From positions 248,001 through 312,000 of the forward strand of contig NC_082424.1 in the NCBI RefSeq assembly GCF_004011695.2: a stretch of 64,000 nucleotides of DNA, written 5' to 3'. Positions 11,140 to 22,707 of the stretch are shown one piece after another. Source of the stretch: Ascochyta rabiei. Its lineage: Eukaryota > Ascomycota > Dothideomycetes > Pleosporales > Didymellaceae. Position numbers and translations under genes: made by a program. Below the pieces are notes generated by a model, which worked only from the letters and a program-made list of their open reading frames with translations, was not told the DNA's origin and searched no databases. Numbering within the stretch: position 1 is the stretch's first letter; every line of letters begins with the position of its first letter.

Positions 11140-13740
11140 ATGCCCACGGCCGACGAGCACGATGACCCCTCGCGCCGCAGACCGCGCGGCGACGAGCGCA
11201 GACGCCGCCGCGAGTCCCACGGCGACACCTCCGGCACCGAGCGCCGACGCAGACGCAACAGCCGCGAGGCCCACACGCCGTACGAGTTCGAGGGCCGCCG
11301 CCGAAAAGGCCACCGCGCGACAGACTCGCAGGGCGAGCTGCTGCGGCCCTCGCCGCGGACGTCGAGCCAGGCGCCTCGGGACAGCTCGCGCGCGCCCCGC
11401 GACAGCCGATATCAGAGCGACTCGGAATGGGAGAGTCCCGCGCCGCGGCAGGCGAGACGCAGTCGGAGGCAGAGCACCACGGAAGGCGAGGGCAGTCGCA
11501 AGTCTGGCGCGCCGCTTTCGCTCGATGCGCTCGCCAAGCTCGACAAAGAGGTGGCCAAGAAGAGCGGTGGGTGGCGTGGCTACGACTACGACGAGGACTA
11601 CCTCAAGGAGGTGCGGCGGAAGGAGAAGGCGCTGGAGAAGGATCGGGTCAAGGTAGCCAAAAATGAGAAAAACAGAACGAAAAAGGAGGAGGAGAGGCGC
11701 AGGGTCGAGGAGAGCGACAGGGAGATTCTCGAGGAGAAGGAGAGGAGGAAGAGGAGAGAAGAGCGGCGGAAGAAGAGGGAGAGCAGAGAAGTCAAGGGCG
11801 GTGCTGTGGCGCTGGGGGATCTGGCCGGCATGGAGGCGAGTGGGAAGAGGAGGAGTAGGCATACCGACGACGAGAGAGAGAGAAAAAGAGACGCAGCCAA
11901 ACACACACCCTCGGAGGCTGAAGAGAGGCGGGAGAGGAGACAGCGCGAGAAACAGCAGAGGAACGAGCAGAGAAAGCGGCGCGTCGTGAGCGGTCCCCTG
12001 GCGGAGGAGGGTGGGATAGAAGACGACGACGACCACCAGTACATGATGGAGAAACGCGGCGGCGCAGGGAGTGCGCCCACCGTTTACTCGGCTGAGGAGC
12101 AGGCGAAGAAGAAGAAGCGGAAAAAGATCATCATCGCACTCGTCTCTGTTCTCATACTGCTGGCCATCATCATCCCCGTGGCAGTTCTCATGTCTGGCAA
12201 AAAGAGCAATGACAGCCCGTCGAGCGACGCTGCACCTGGGCAGTCCACACCCAAGAACAGCAACCTGAACGGCAAGGATCCGAACAGCGTACCGCAGGAA
12301 GACAAAGGCGGCATATTTGACCCCTGGTCTTGGTATGACACGGAAGACTTCAACGTCACGTACACGAAGGAGCTGGTCGGTGGCCTCCCCATCATCGGTC
12401 TCAATTCGACATGGAACGACAACGTGCAGGCCAACAGCAAAGTCCCCAACCTCCAAGACACGTTCCAGTACGGCAAGATGCCCATCCGCGGCGTCAACGT
12501 CGGCGGCTGGCTCAACATCGAGCCCTTCATCACGCCTTCGTTTTTCGAGAATTTTGGCGCGCGTGACGGCGTGGTAGACGAGTACACGCTGCTCACCAAG
12601 CTCGGTCCCACCAAAGCGAAATCCACCCTCGAGCAGCATTACTCGACCTTTGTCAATCGCCAGACCTTTGCAGAGATCCGCGCCGCGGGCATGGACCACG
12701 TCCGCTTCCCCTTCGGCTACTGGATCGTGCAGACGTACGACGGCGACCCATACCTGGCTCAGGTGTCGTGGCGGTATCTGCTTCGCGGCATCGAGTACTG
12801 CCGCCAGAACGGGCTGCGCGTGAACCTCGACCTGCACGGCGCGCCGGGGAGTCAGAACGGCTGGAACCACTCGGGTCGACAGGGCGTGATTGGGTGGCTG
12901 AACGGCACCGACGGGGATCTGAATGCGCAGCGTACACTCGACATCCACCACAAGCTGTCCGTCTTCTTCGCGCAGCCGCGGTACAAGAACGTGGTCACCA
13001 TGTACGGCCTAGTCAACGAGCCGCGCAACGTCGAGCTCGACACGGAGCGCGTAGTCAACTGGACGCAGACGGCCATCACGCAGATCCGCGCAGACAACAT
13101 ATCAGGGATAATCGTCTTCGGCGACGGCTTCATGGGGCTCGACAACTGGCAAGGCAAGCTACAAAACAACAAGAACCTGCTCCTCGACGTGCACCAGTAC
13201 GTCATCTTCAACGTCGACCAACTCTCGCTCGGCCACCGCGACAAGCTCAACTTCGCCTGCGCCGCATGGACCCAGCAGTCCCTCCGCTCCATGGACAAAA
13301 CCACCGGCTTCGGCCCCACCATGTGCGGCGAGTGGTCTCAGGCCGACACAGACTGCACGCAGTACATCAACAACGTCGCCATCGGCACGCGCTGGGAAGG
13401 CACCTACGACACGGGCAACTCGTCCACCTCGATCCTCAAACCGCAGTGTCCCGCGCAAGGGGAATGCTCCTGCGACCCCGCAAACGCCGACCCGGCGTCC
13501 TACTCGGCCGACTACAAGAAATGGCTGTACCAGTTTGCCATTGCGCAGATGGACAGCTTCGAGGCCGGTTGGGGCTGGTTCTACTGGACCTGGGAGACGG
13601 AGAAGGCAACGCAATGGAGTTATCGCCAGGGACTCGCTGCGGGGATCCTGCCCAAGACGGCGTATGATCGCGATTGGACGTGTCCTGACAACGGCGTCGA
13701 TGGGCTGGACGACTTTGCCGGGTTGCCGGAGTATTACTAG
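11140..13740 (+). CDS. exgD: Membrane-anchored glucan 1,3-beta-glucosidase (GH5, ExgD type)
   Basis: This is a type II membrane exo-beta-1,3-glucanase that trims cell-wall glucan. It is intronless, 866 residues. The first ~325 residues are a very Arg/Glu-rich, charged, predicted cytosolic and partly coiled-coil tail. One transmembrane helix spans about 330-353 (IIIALVSVLILLAIII). The GH5 catalytic domain follows, starting near GVNVGGWLNIEPF. The acid/base glutamate is E627 in GLVNEPRN and the nucleophile is E731 in MCGEWSQADTDC. A conserved end motif WGWFYWTWETE is present. The ATG at 11140 (MPTADEHDD) is preferred; the frame is open upstream only through non-ATG codons. Length is close to Aspergillus ExgD (about 830). 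Confidence 0.94.
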   Translation: MPTADEHDDPSRRRPRGDERRRRRESHGDTSGTERRRRRNSREAHTPYEFEGRRRKGHRATDSQGELLRPSPRTSSQAPRDSSRAPRDSRYQSDSEWESPAPRQARRSRRQSTTEGEGSRKSGAPLSLDALAKLDKEVAKKSGGWRGYDYDEDYLKEVRRKEKALEKDRVKVAKNEKNRTKKEEERRRVEESDREILEEKERRKRREERRKKRESREVKGGAVALGDLAGMEASGKRRSRHTDDERERKRDAAKHTPSEAEERRERRQREKQQRNEQRKRRVVSGPLAEEGGIEDDDDHQYMMEKRGGAGSAPTVYSAEEQAKKKKRKKIIIALVSVLILLAIIIPVAVLMSGKKSNDSPSSDAAPGQSTPKNSNLNGKDPNSVPQEDKGGIFDPWSWYDTEDFNVTYTKELVGGLPIIGLNSTWNDNVQANSKVPNLQDTFQYGKMPIRGVNVGGWLNIEPFITPSFFENFGARDGVVDEYTLLTKLGPTKAKSTLEQHYSTFVNRQTFAEIRAAGMDHVRFPFGYWIVQTYDGDPYLAQVSWRYLLRGIEYCRQNGLRVNLDLHGAPGSQNGWNHSGRQGVIGWLNGTDGDLNAQRTLDIHHKLSVFFAQPRYKNVVTMYGLVNEPRNVELDTERVVNWTQTAITQIRADNISGIIVFGDGFMGLDNWQGKLQNNKNLLLDVHQYVIFNVDQLSLGHRDKLNFACAAWTQQSLRSMDKTTGFGPTMCGEWSQADTDCTQYINNVAIGTRWEGTYDTGNSSTSILKPQCPAQGECSCDPANADPASYSADYKKWLYQFAIAQMDSFEAGWGWFYWTWETEKATQWSYRQGLAAGILPKTAYDRDWTCPDNGVDGLDDFAGLPEYY

Positions 13741-14910
13741 TCGGGGTGAGGGCGGTGGTGCTGGTGCTGGTGCCGAGAGGGGTGATGTAGAGCATGCCAT
13801 GGTGTTTGGAGTCTGGAGACCGATTTTACATTGCTACGGCTGTTGTACACATATACAAGCGCGTGCTACTCGCTACACTAATTCCTCAATCAATACCACC
13901 CTGCACTCTCCTTCACTATCGCTCGCCACAGTACGCTTGGCCTTGTGCTGTGATGATATAACAACCCCCCTTATCCTCCTCGTCCCGTGCTCTCGTGGCC
14001 ATGGAAAAATCAACACTTACCAGGCGTATCTCAAGCCCACGCCGCTCCAACACGGTCCTGTCCTGGAGTGTTCACCCATGCCATCGATGCCTGCCAAACG
14101 CACGTTGCTACACCTGCCCTCGCTGACCTTCTGCTGGTTTCGTTCCGAACCTATCTGGCACTTACCCGTACAACCGGTGACCGATGTCCCGAGATTGTCG
14201 AAGTGGAGGTCATGTGGAAGGTAGGAGGGCGAGAAGTGAGAATCGATCTGCGGCAGCAGACAGGATCGTGTTGTCAGAAGCGACGTCGTTGCTTCTGGGA
14301 GTGTTTTATCAGGGTTGCCACAGACAAAGCTTATCTTCTTCCTCGACCACTCTGCAAGCTGATTCGTTTCATGAAGGAGCTGATCCGCTCAGAGGATCGC
14401 AGTAGCGTGGAAGAGCGCGATACAAGCGCCAGCTCCCATAACCAGCCTACACAAAGGCCTGGCAAACCCCCACCACCCTACTCTTTCACTTGTTTCTGTA
14501 CCTATATCTTCACTTCTTCCCTTCCCTGCGCGCTACACTCTACTATAAGCAAATAGTATTGTATCTACTCTACATACGTGAAACAGGATGTGCAAAGAAG
14601 AAGAAAACATGTGGAGGGGGTAAAGGTGGTCAGCAACAGTAACGAACCCTGTTGAGGTGTGTCGGCGCCTTCGAGGTTTGCTGGGGTGATGAAGAAGAGG
14701 GTGGGGGAGAGTGGAAGATAGGAAACTCATTGCAAGTGCACGACAGTGCAAAACCGTGAGCCATGCGATGCTACGAACCGGTCCAACTCTTGTTCGTTTC
14801 CCACGGGTACTCTGGTACCTCACATGGGTACCGAAGAAAAAACTCCAGACTAGATACAACAAGCAAACATCCACTCTGGCACTAACACAATAACCTCACT
14901 CCACTTCACT

Positions 14911-15261
14911 ATGTCTTGCTCCGCACAAACCCCCGAACCTTACATCCACACTCAAGCCCTCCGCCTCGCGCACACATTAGCAGGCCTCGGGGCATCCTGT
15001 TCACCCGCGCCCGCAGCACTGCGCTTCTTCTCCCCTCAGACGAGCCGCGAGCTCGTCCTCTACATCGAAATCCAGCAGCTACTCTCGGTGTTCGTACACG
15101 CCGCTCTCCTATTGCCGAGCATAGATTGCAAACTCCCACATCAAGTGCGGCGATATAGTCGCGAGAGTGGGTCGAAACTTGGAGTACAGCATGCGCGAAC
15201 AGCGTTTCGCAAGGGGAGACCCTTCACGTTAGCAAGCGAAGCACGTGACATTGGTGCTTGA
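14911..15261 (+). CDS. Doubtful small ORF, 116 residues
   Basis: An ATG-initiated frame starts after a pyrimidine-rich leader (CTCCACTTCACT). The product has an Ala/Leu-rich middle (LLSVFVHAALLLPS) and a basic C-terminus. I do not recognise it, and there is no supporting domain or signal peptide. A chance ORF is about as likely as a lineage-specific gene. Confidence 0.2.
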   Translation: MSCSAQTPEPYIHTQALRLAHTLAGLGASCSPAPAALRFFSPQTSRELVLYIEIQQLLSVFVHAALLLPSIDCKLPHQVRRYSRESGSKLGVQHARTAFRKGRPFTLASEARDIGA

Positions 15262-15460
15262 CGCATGATAGCAGAAGACCCACATCGTCACCCAATGGCA
15301 AGTGCGCCCTCGAAGCCACAGGGTCCAGCCCCGCAACTACGTTTCCGCCACCAACCATCACCATCTCGTCGATAACACTACTGGGGCCAGGTTAACGTAT
15401 CCTTTCTTCGCTCGAGTCCCTGCATTCTTCTTCATCATCATCATCGTGCATATTGAAATC

Positions 15461-15811
15461 ATGCCTCGGTTTCTGCGCCGCATCTTCAGCGACAAGCACT
15501 TGAGCTTCCGGAGGGATACCGCTACCCAGGACGATGTCCAGCACTCACGACGCGTAATCACAAAAGCCACGACAGAGAGGCCGGAAACACGATCACGAGT
15601 CAGGCTTTCGCAACTCAATCTATCCTCACATCCAGAAGCGTACGGCGGGTCGAAAGATGGAGCAAGTTTAGCCGATAGCGACGTGCGCGCTGCTCGGCCC
15701 ATCCTTGCACCGAGTATAGCATCCCACGAACGATACGTGCCTCCAACCAAGACGAAGGAACCGAGAAGGAGGTTGAATAAGAGGCACCGCATGCCTGATC
15801 TGAAGGCTTGA
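15461..15811 (+). CDS. Doubtful small basic ORF, 116 residues
   Basis: The frame starts at ATG 15461 (MPRFLRRIFSDKHLS) and is rich in Arg, Ser and Thr, ending RRRLNKRHRMPDLKA. It has a codon-like base pattern and no internal low complexity, but I recognise no family. It could be a species-restricted gene or a chance frame. Confidence 0.25.
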   Translation: MPRFLRRIFSDKHLSFRRDTATQDDVQHSRRVITKATTERPETRSRVRLSQLNLSSHPEAYGGSKDGASLADSDVRAARPILAPSIASHERYVPPTKTKEPRRRLNKRHRMPDLKA

Positions 15812-16571
15812 CATCAGTCAGTATGCGCGTAAGGATCTGCTGCACGGTCAACTGACGGTCTTAGGGTTTGAACGCCAATTTACATATGTATATAGAGAAA
15901 GGCTCAACACTATTTCATCATGCTTGCTCGTTCTATTCTGCTGCGAAACAGTTGTGTGCTCGGCTGAAGCTTTGGTCTTGATTTCAAGGTCATGGCAACA
16001 CTCATCGAATTGCGGTAGGAACAAAGTCGAAGTTGATTTCAATCTGGGCCGAACACCCGATTGGGACTTTCTAGTGCGCCTCTCATCATGCATGATTCGC
16101 AACTATCGTCGCATTCTTCGATCCCTCGTTCCCGCCCCGCGCTTACTGCAGCCTTGGCCTGACCCACCATCGTCCCGGTGAGCTCCACGTTCAATCCTAC
16201 GTACGGGAAGTCCAATCACATTGTTGCTCAAGAACCTGTGGTCTGACATCGCAACTGAAACATGATGCGAACAACCCAGGAAAGCCCCACAGTCTTCCTT
16301 CAACTCTATTTTTACGTTCATGCGGCGGTTGGATCGATGATGCTTCAGCACTCACAAGGGCCGACGATTGGACAACATGAAAAAAAGAAAAATCTTGCTT
16401 CAATTCCTGACGAGTTCGATCATCGCAGCAGCGACAAAGCTGCAGTGAAAATGTCTCAGTGTCGTATTACCAACGACCCAAAGCAAAATCACGCCTACTG
16501 CCAGCATATGAGTAGACTCCAAAAGACGAATGCTGGCCCTCTAGATCAGAATGGTCAGCCCTGAATACAAC

Positions 16572-17619
16572 ACTGTCTGGCGCTCTCATCCAGGGCGTCC
16601 CACCAGGTTCCGTTTGCTATCCCAAGGAGCCCAACCACAATGAAGAAGCATGTGCCGTCATCCGCACCACCTTCCACGTGTCAAATCCCGTCAGCATAGA
16701 CTACCCAGTCTGGACAAACAGCTCTTGCAATCCAATTTACCCGAACGGAACCAGCATCACTGGCGACATCGATGCCGGAGAGAACGGCTGCAGTGCGGGT
16801 GCCTACCCAGCGTGCGTTGTCAATGCCACAGCTCCGCATCAAATCTCCACAGCCCTGCAATGGGCAGACTCACACCACATGCGAGTCATCGTAAAAGCAA
16901 ACGGGACACTCACAAACCGGCCGAAGCATCGGACACGGGAGTCTGCGTATCTAGACACACAATCTACGAAGCATCGGGTACCTCCCAACCTTCTCACCAC
17001 CCGACTGCCCGATTGACAAGCCGCTAGAAGCATTTCGCGTAGCAGCCGGCGACACCAACGGCGGAATCCAAGCCCGCCTTGCGCCGTATGAGAAGGCGAT
17101 TTTATCGGGCGCCAACCCCAGCGTTGGCATCAACGGGTGGCTAACAGGCGGGCGGCGGGCATGGATACCTCTCCAGCAGCTGTGGCATGAGCAGCAACAA
17201 TCTGCTCGAAACCAGTATTGTGCTTCCCCCCCGGTACAATCGAGACAGCAAAACCCGTGTCGCGTAAACCACCTCTCTCCACTCCCCATTCCCTTTTCGC
17301 CTCACCTCCTAACCCCCCGCAGGATCCCTCCTCAAACCTCACACTTATCAGCTGCATCGTTGAATCCTTTTTTCGCCTCACTTTCTTACTTCTCCAATCT
17401 ACACGCCTCACCCCGCTTCGCGACACACGCTCGTGCGCCCCGTGACGGTGTAAACGTGGCTAAACAGTTTAGCCGCGACGTGAGCGGTAAACCACCACAG
17501 ATGCTGCGCGCGCCGGCGCTGGAGACAGGGGCGTCTTTCAACGAGGCGGATGCGAGCGAGGTGGATTGGCAGGAGGGTATCATTGCGGGGGGATTAGGAG
17601 AGGTTGGTGCGGGATGAGA
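16572..17619 (+). pseudogene. Relic of a secreted FAD-linked (BBE/PCMH-type) oxidoreductase
   Basis: Conserved blocks of a berberine-bridge-like oxidase occur in order but in different frames. The first, about 16584-16910, has PPGSVCYPKEP, DYPVWTNSSC, NPIYPNGTSITGD, CSAGAYPACVVNAT and ALQWADSHHMRVIVK. The second, about 17038-17160, has ILSGANPSVGINGWLTGG, then a frame switch to GHGYLSSSCGM and NNLLETSIVLPPG. The third, about 17460-17600, has APALETGASFNEAD, the usual C-terminal region. The FAD-attachment GH motif after VIVK and most of the middle are missing. There are frameshifts and deletions and no start, so it cannot be functional. No one intron chain rescues it. Confidence 0.75.
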
Positions 17620-17997
17620 GGAAGGTTGATATGGGGAACGTGTTGTGCTGTAGGTTGTGTGTTGGTAGTGAGGCGCTCGTGGAGGGGGCCGGATGGTCGG
17701 CTGTGTCGTGCTGGGCATGGTGGCGATGGAGGAGGGGAGGGGGAGAGGTCTGAACTGTGAGATTGTTTTTATGTACGTTGGTGCGAGTGTGAGATGGACG
17801 TGGCGGGTTTGTGCGTGTGATAAGGTTGCTTTGAACATTCTGTGGCGATAGTGAGATACTGTGGTGACGTCCAGTCCCCATCACGGTTCTGGCCGACCTA
17901 ACCCCCCATCAACTACCCGCTTAATCCAGCCACCATAGAATAGAATACATGCATAAAAGACTAGTCCATAATACCGTAAGGACGCTGTGCGCGACAC
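17620..17997. other. Short intergenic spacer
   Basis: G/T-rich sequence follows the oxidoreductase relic and then runs into the probable 3' UTR of the NPC1-like gene. No further feature is seen. Confidence 0.5.
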
Positions 17998-20900
17998 CTA
18001 ATCATCGCTGTCGTACTCCTCATCGTCGTCACCTAGCAGCGCGGGATACTGTCTCCGCCTCAGATCCTGCTCGAGCCCGCCTTCGCTCTCGGGATCGACG
18101 TAGCCTCTCCCTCCGAACATGCTGAGCAAGACAGGGAGGAGAATAAGTGCGTGTGTCGAGGCCCACAGAACGAGCGCGACCCAGACGCGGAAGTAGTAGA
18201 TTTCAAAAATCTGCATTGGCGTTAGTCACTGTTATGGAGAGGGAAAATAAGGGTGTGAGCATACCTTGCTACGAGTGAAGGCCAGTACGCCGACACCGAG
18301 GATCTTCGTGATTGTAATTCCGCTGATGACGCTGCTTGCAACGTTGACCATGGCGGTCCAGGCACGAGCATCGCGACCACGGAAGCGGTGACGGGGCGCT
18401 CGCTCCATTGTCGCGCGGCTGGGAAATGTGAATGCGCGTGCGATGTGAGCTGTGAACTCAACGCTGATACCGACGCAAATGATCAGGTTGACGAGGGACA
18501 CGGCGTTGAGCGACACACCCATAACGGCCATGGAGCCGATAATGGCTGATACAATCATGGCAACAACAAGAGTAACAACAAGGGCTGTGGAGATGGAGCC
18601 AAGCAGGATTGTAGTGATGACCAGTACGGCTGCAAGCGCTGAGCCGATGAGGGCGCCGGCGAGGCGAACGATGGATGTGTATTGGTCGAAAAATATGTAA
18701 AATTTGGAGTAGGGGAAGACTTCGGTCTCGACATCCTTGGAGATTTCCTTGGCGATGCGGCGTGCTGCAGTGTATGCAGCAATAAAGTCGCTCTGCGAAC
18801 GGAGAGGAGTGTGGGAAGTACGGAAGTGCGAAGCTGGGATCGTGTTGTGTTTGGCGTCGATGACAAGGGCGTCAGAATAGGCAGCCTTGCCACCCAGAGG
18901 ACAGTCTTCTGTGGTTGGCGCATCAATCCAGCGTTCGAGGTAGTGAATGAACTCTTCGCCCTCGGGCATGCCGTAGAGGGTCATGTTCCACGCTGGAGTG
19001 CGGTTGGCGAAGCAGGGCTTGCCCTTGTCGACACAACACTTCTCATTCTCGGGGTTCAACCAAAGGAAGAAGTCGTCCAGCCAGCTGGCAGCAGGTGCAG
19101 CCAGGTACGACACCTCGGGTCGCTTACGTTCGGCTTCAACAATATTCGCGAGACTGATTTGGTCACAAGTGGAAAAGCGACCGCAGAGTTCCTTCTGGGG
19201 CTTCCTCTCGGTGACATTGAGCTCTCTGGTGATGAAATAGACTGGCGGGCCGACGTCGAGGTAGTCGTACAAATCGTTGAAGTACGGAATGAGGTAAGAG
19301 TCGCTTGGCATGGCGATGCGCTGATCGAGGCCAAGCTCGACGGCAGGGAACAAAGCAATGCCAGCTGTGAATATACCGAAGAAGACGGCGAGGATGGCTA
19401 CCTTGGTCTTCTTACCTAGAATAGCTGGGGCGTAAGTCTTACGAATGAAGCGCTGCAAAGCTCCCTCTTCGCCAGCGCCGTGACCCATGCCGCCGTTGAG
19501 GTAGCCGGGGTCCGCCTTCAGTACTCGAAGGAATGGGAAGCAGTCGGCGCGGTTGTTCTCGACGCGCTGCTGGTTCAGAGAAAGAACAGCGATGAACATC
19601 GTAACCTGAAGGATGGCGTTGATGAAAACAGCACCTGCGGCATACGCAGCGAAGTTGCGTACCGCAGGCATGCCCACTGCGCAGCCGAGAGCAAACGCAG
19701 TCGTTTCTGTAAGTGCAGAAAGCAGAATGGACGGTCCCATGCGACCCAGAGCACGCGATACGCGCTCCGGGATGGAGCCTTCGGGGTGGCTAACGTTGAT
19801 GCGTTCGAACTCGTGCACGATGAGGAAGATGTTGTCGACGCCAACAGCCAGTACCAGGAAGGGGATGACTTCAGCGATGATCAGGGTGACCTTGATACCA
19901 GCGGCAGAGAACAGTCCAACGGAGGCTGCGACCGACATAAGGACAATGAGAATGCCAACAGTTCCCAGCATAAACTTGGACTGAACAAGCGCATTTGCAG
20001 GGTTGCGGAGGACAGATCGTACTGTAAGGGTTGTCGAGCCGAGTGCGAGTGAGGCATACAAGAACATGACGATGTAGCTCACCACCACGATCTTAGCATC
20101 GGTGTTGGTGCTCTTATTGAGCTCCTGCTCGAGACTGACTTCGGTGCTGAAACTCAGGCGAAGACCACGACTCTTGGCATCGTCTTGTACCAGCTTAAGA
20201 TAGTTCTTCATCTCATCCTCAAAGTCCATCGCGCGTTGCAGCTCAGGCGTACCTTCGGCGTGGTTCTTTACTACCCATGTAACAACGAGCGCCTGGGCAT
20301 CCAGGACGCTCTGGTTGACACCACCGAATAGGAGATGAGGGTCCAGAGGCTGCTGAAACTCAGGCAAGCACTGAGTAGGATTGTCAACGCAGTCCATGAT
20401 GTCATCCTGCCAACTACTAGGCGACAGGTTCGCGAAATCGCCTTGGAAGTAGCCAGTCACCGATTGCACAACGCAAGCGTCTTCGATCGGCTTGAAGCAG
20501 ACCTGGTCGAGAGTTGCTCCGCTTTGAGATGACTTGAGACGGCGAATCTGGTCCTCAACGCCGAACCACCAGTCCAGCGTCTCGTAGCTCAGCACTGGCG
20601 CACCCTTGCTGGTATCGTTGACGAGGAAAGCTTGCTCGGCTCGGAAGAAAGGACCAAACTTCTCGTCGAAGAATGCCTTCTCTTGTGCAGCTGCCGAATC
20701 TGGAGCAACCCATAGGCGAACAGGATCAGTCTCGATGGTAAAACGCAGCCACCCTAAGCTCATCAACGCGACGACAACAACACTGGTGACGATGGTGATC
20801 ACCGGAAACCTCGCGCATACATAACCAAGGCGGCTGAAGAGACGGTCGCACCATGTGTTGACCATGTAGTGCTTGGTGGGACGGTCCAACATGCCGATGT

Positions 20901-21879
20901 TGTGGACGATGTCGCCTTCATCCTCATCATCACTGGGCTCCAGATCTTGTAGAAGGCGCAGTCGTTCGTTCTTCTGTTGCGAGATCTTCTGTTTGGCGAC
21001 GTGTGCGGCGACACCAGTACACAGCAAGGCCAGTAGCGCAGAGTAAACGATGATGACAGCAAAAGAAAGGCAAGGCAGCAAGCCGACGTAACACTGCTTA
21101 GCCTCGGTGACCTCAGGGAGCTGAGTGCACGAACTGCCGCAATCAAGACAAGCGCACCTGTACTGCTCATCGTCGGTATCGCACGGGTATGCGTGCTTGT
21201 TCATGGCCTCCATGTCGGGAAACTCGGCCTCATCTGGACGCGGGAAGTTGATCTGGAAGGGAGAGCCGAGGAACTTCTTATCGCCAAGGAACTTCAGGAA
21301 CTGCGTGTAGTTCTTCGCGCCGCCGCCAATGAAGTCCATGGCCTTGCCGTTGGTGGCGCCGAACTTGACATCCTTGCAGCTGTCGTAGAATGTGCCTGCG
21401 TACTCGTCCGAAACCAGGTGGGTCAACTCCGTGACGAGAAACTTGTCGCCCTTTGGCGCCGTGTCTGTCACGTTGATGAACAGCGACTGGTCTGGCGAGC
21501 AGGTGAATGTGCAGAACATGTTGAAGAAATTCTCCTTGCAGGCCGGGCAGGCGTTGATGATGGGCGTGGCGCGGTCGAGGTTCGTCTTGAGGGCATCCAG
21601 CTGCTCGGCCTCACAACAGACGTCTGTCTCTGACCATTGCTCACCGCAAATGGCGACCAGTTGCTTCCTGACGTCGTCGGTCGGTGTCTTGGCTGGGCCA
21701 TTGTCGGGACAGGGCAGCTCAGATCCAAAGAAGCTCTGCTTGCCACACTGGCCCCTTATGGCGCAGCGTCCCTTCTCGTGCCTTGTCGTCAGGTCCGGTC
21801 CTGCGAGCGCTGCACTGGCGAGGAGGGAGAACAGCCCCACTGTTGCCGCCCTCCATCCTGCTGAGCGCCGTTGTGCCAT
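17998..21879 (-). CDS. ncr1: Niemann-Pick C1-type sterol transporter (Ncr1)
   Basis: This is a vacuolar/lysosomal polytopic protein that moves sterols from the lumen into the membrane. Two exons (18265-21879 and 17998-18210, a 54-bp intron; junction FTRSK-IFEIYYFRV) give 1275 residues. A signal peptide (about 1-26) is followed by the Cys-rich N-terminal sterol-binding domain (CAIRGQCGKQSFFG, CCEAEQLDAL, CTFTCSPDQS). A lumenal domain precedes a sterol-sensing domain at about 600-765 (VGVDNIFLIVHEFERI). A second lumenal Cys-rich loop and Patched-like C-terminal membrane segments follow (LIICVGISVEFTAHI). The tail is acidic (DDDEEYDSDD). Length fits the family (1170-1280). It is intact. Confidence 0.96.
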
Positions 21880-22707
21880 CCTGCAGGCGCGTATTCCAAC
21901 GGTGGCGCTCTTCTCGACTTGTCAAGCTTTCGAAGAGGCGCGCGCAGTGGTTGGGTCGTACAGGTCGCAGAGGTCGTAGAGGTGGTGTCGACGAAAGGCG
22001 CGCAAGGGTATGCGTGCATGCAGTGCGCTGGTGGAAGCCGAGGTGGCGGCGAAGCTTGGAGCGTAGCGGAGCTTGGGAGTCTCCCACCGAAGCAACAACC
22101 GAAGCAACGTTTGGTATTGGTGGATGTGAAGCTGTGTACAGCTATGCAGGTGCAGCCAGATTGCGGCACTGCGAGTGATGGTCGGTGGCAGTGGTAGTGC
22201 TAGGATCAGCGATAGTGTGGTGTCAAGTGTGAGGCAGCTGTTTGTCTCATGCACGTACGAGACGTCAATGTCACAAATCCGGCTAGCCGCCAGGAACTGG
22301 CTGCATCGACGTCACGCGGAGAAGGCGGCTAGCGTCTGGACCACTGCCGCCAACCAACCACGCCAGCCACTCCTCGGCAGTCCCCGTCAGTCCCCCAGCA
22401 GTCCCCAGCAGTCCCCAGCAGTCCCCAGCAGTCCCCAGCAGTCCCCAGCAGTCCCCAGCAGTCCCCAGCAGTCCCCAGCAGTCCCCAGCAGTCCCCAGCA
22501 GTCCCGTGCTCACCTCACTCGCACCCCCCCCAAAGCAATGCATGTGCTTGCCTGTGCAGGCGTCTAAAGTCTTCATTCAAGATCCTATCTAGGTCGTAAA
22601 TCCGTGGTATCAATGTGCCCTTGTACCACCGGGGTCGTCATCATCATCTACAGGTGTCTTGCGACGGGGTATCCATCCTTTTTGTTCCATGCCATTCATC
22701 AAACTTC
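21880..22707. other. Intergenic, NPC1 promoter side and importin 3' side
   Basis: The region is upstream of the minus-strand NPC1-like gene and downstream of the minus-strand importin gene. It contains a perfect decamer array. The frames running through the array are repeat by-products, and no gene is supported. Confidence 0.6.
22389..22505. repeat. Perfect 10-bp tandem array, about 11-12 copies
   Basis: The unit GTCCCCAGCA is repeated ten times without a mismatch from 22401 to 22500, with partial or variant copies at both ends. A 10-bp period puts every unit on the same face of the helix. Both strands give open frames with a 10-residue period, which explains the Pro/Ser/Gln and Gly/Thr ORFs. 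Confidence 0.97.

Larger units (their letters stand above)
13741..16571. other. Long intergenic region, two doubtful small ORFs
   Basis: This 2.8-kb stretch lies after the glucanase gene. Its first part is presumably 3' UTR. Apart from two short ORFs listed separately, I see no protein family, RNA gene or repeat array. The remaining frames are fragmentary. Confidence 0.5.

Noticed and set aside
22175..22576. Pro/Ser/Gln and Gly/Thr repeat proteins
   Set aside because: A 10-bp repeat keeps all frames open on both strands; nothing outside the array supports a gene.
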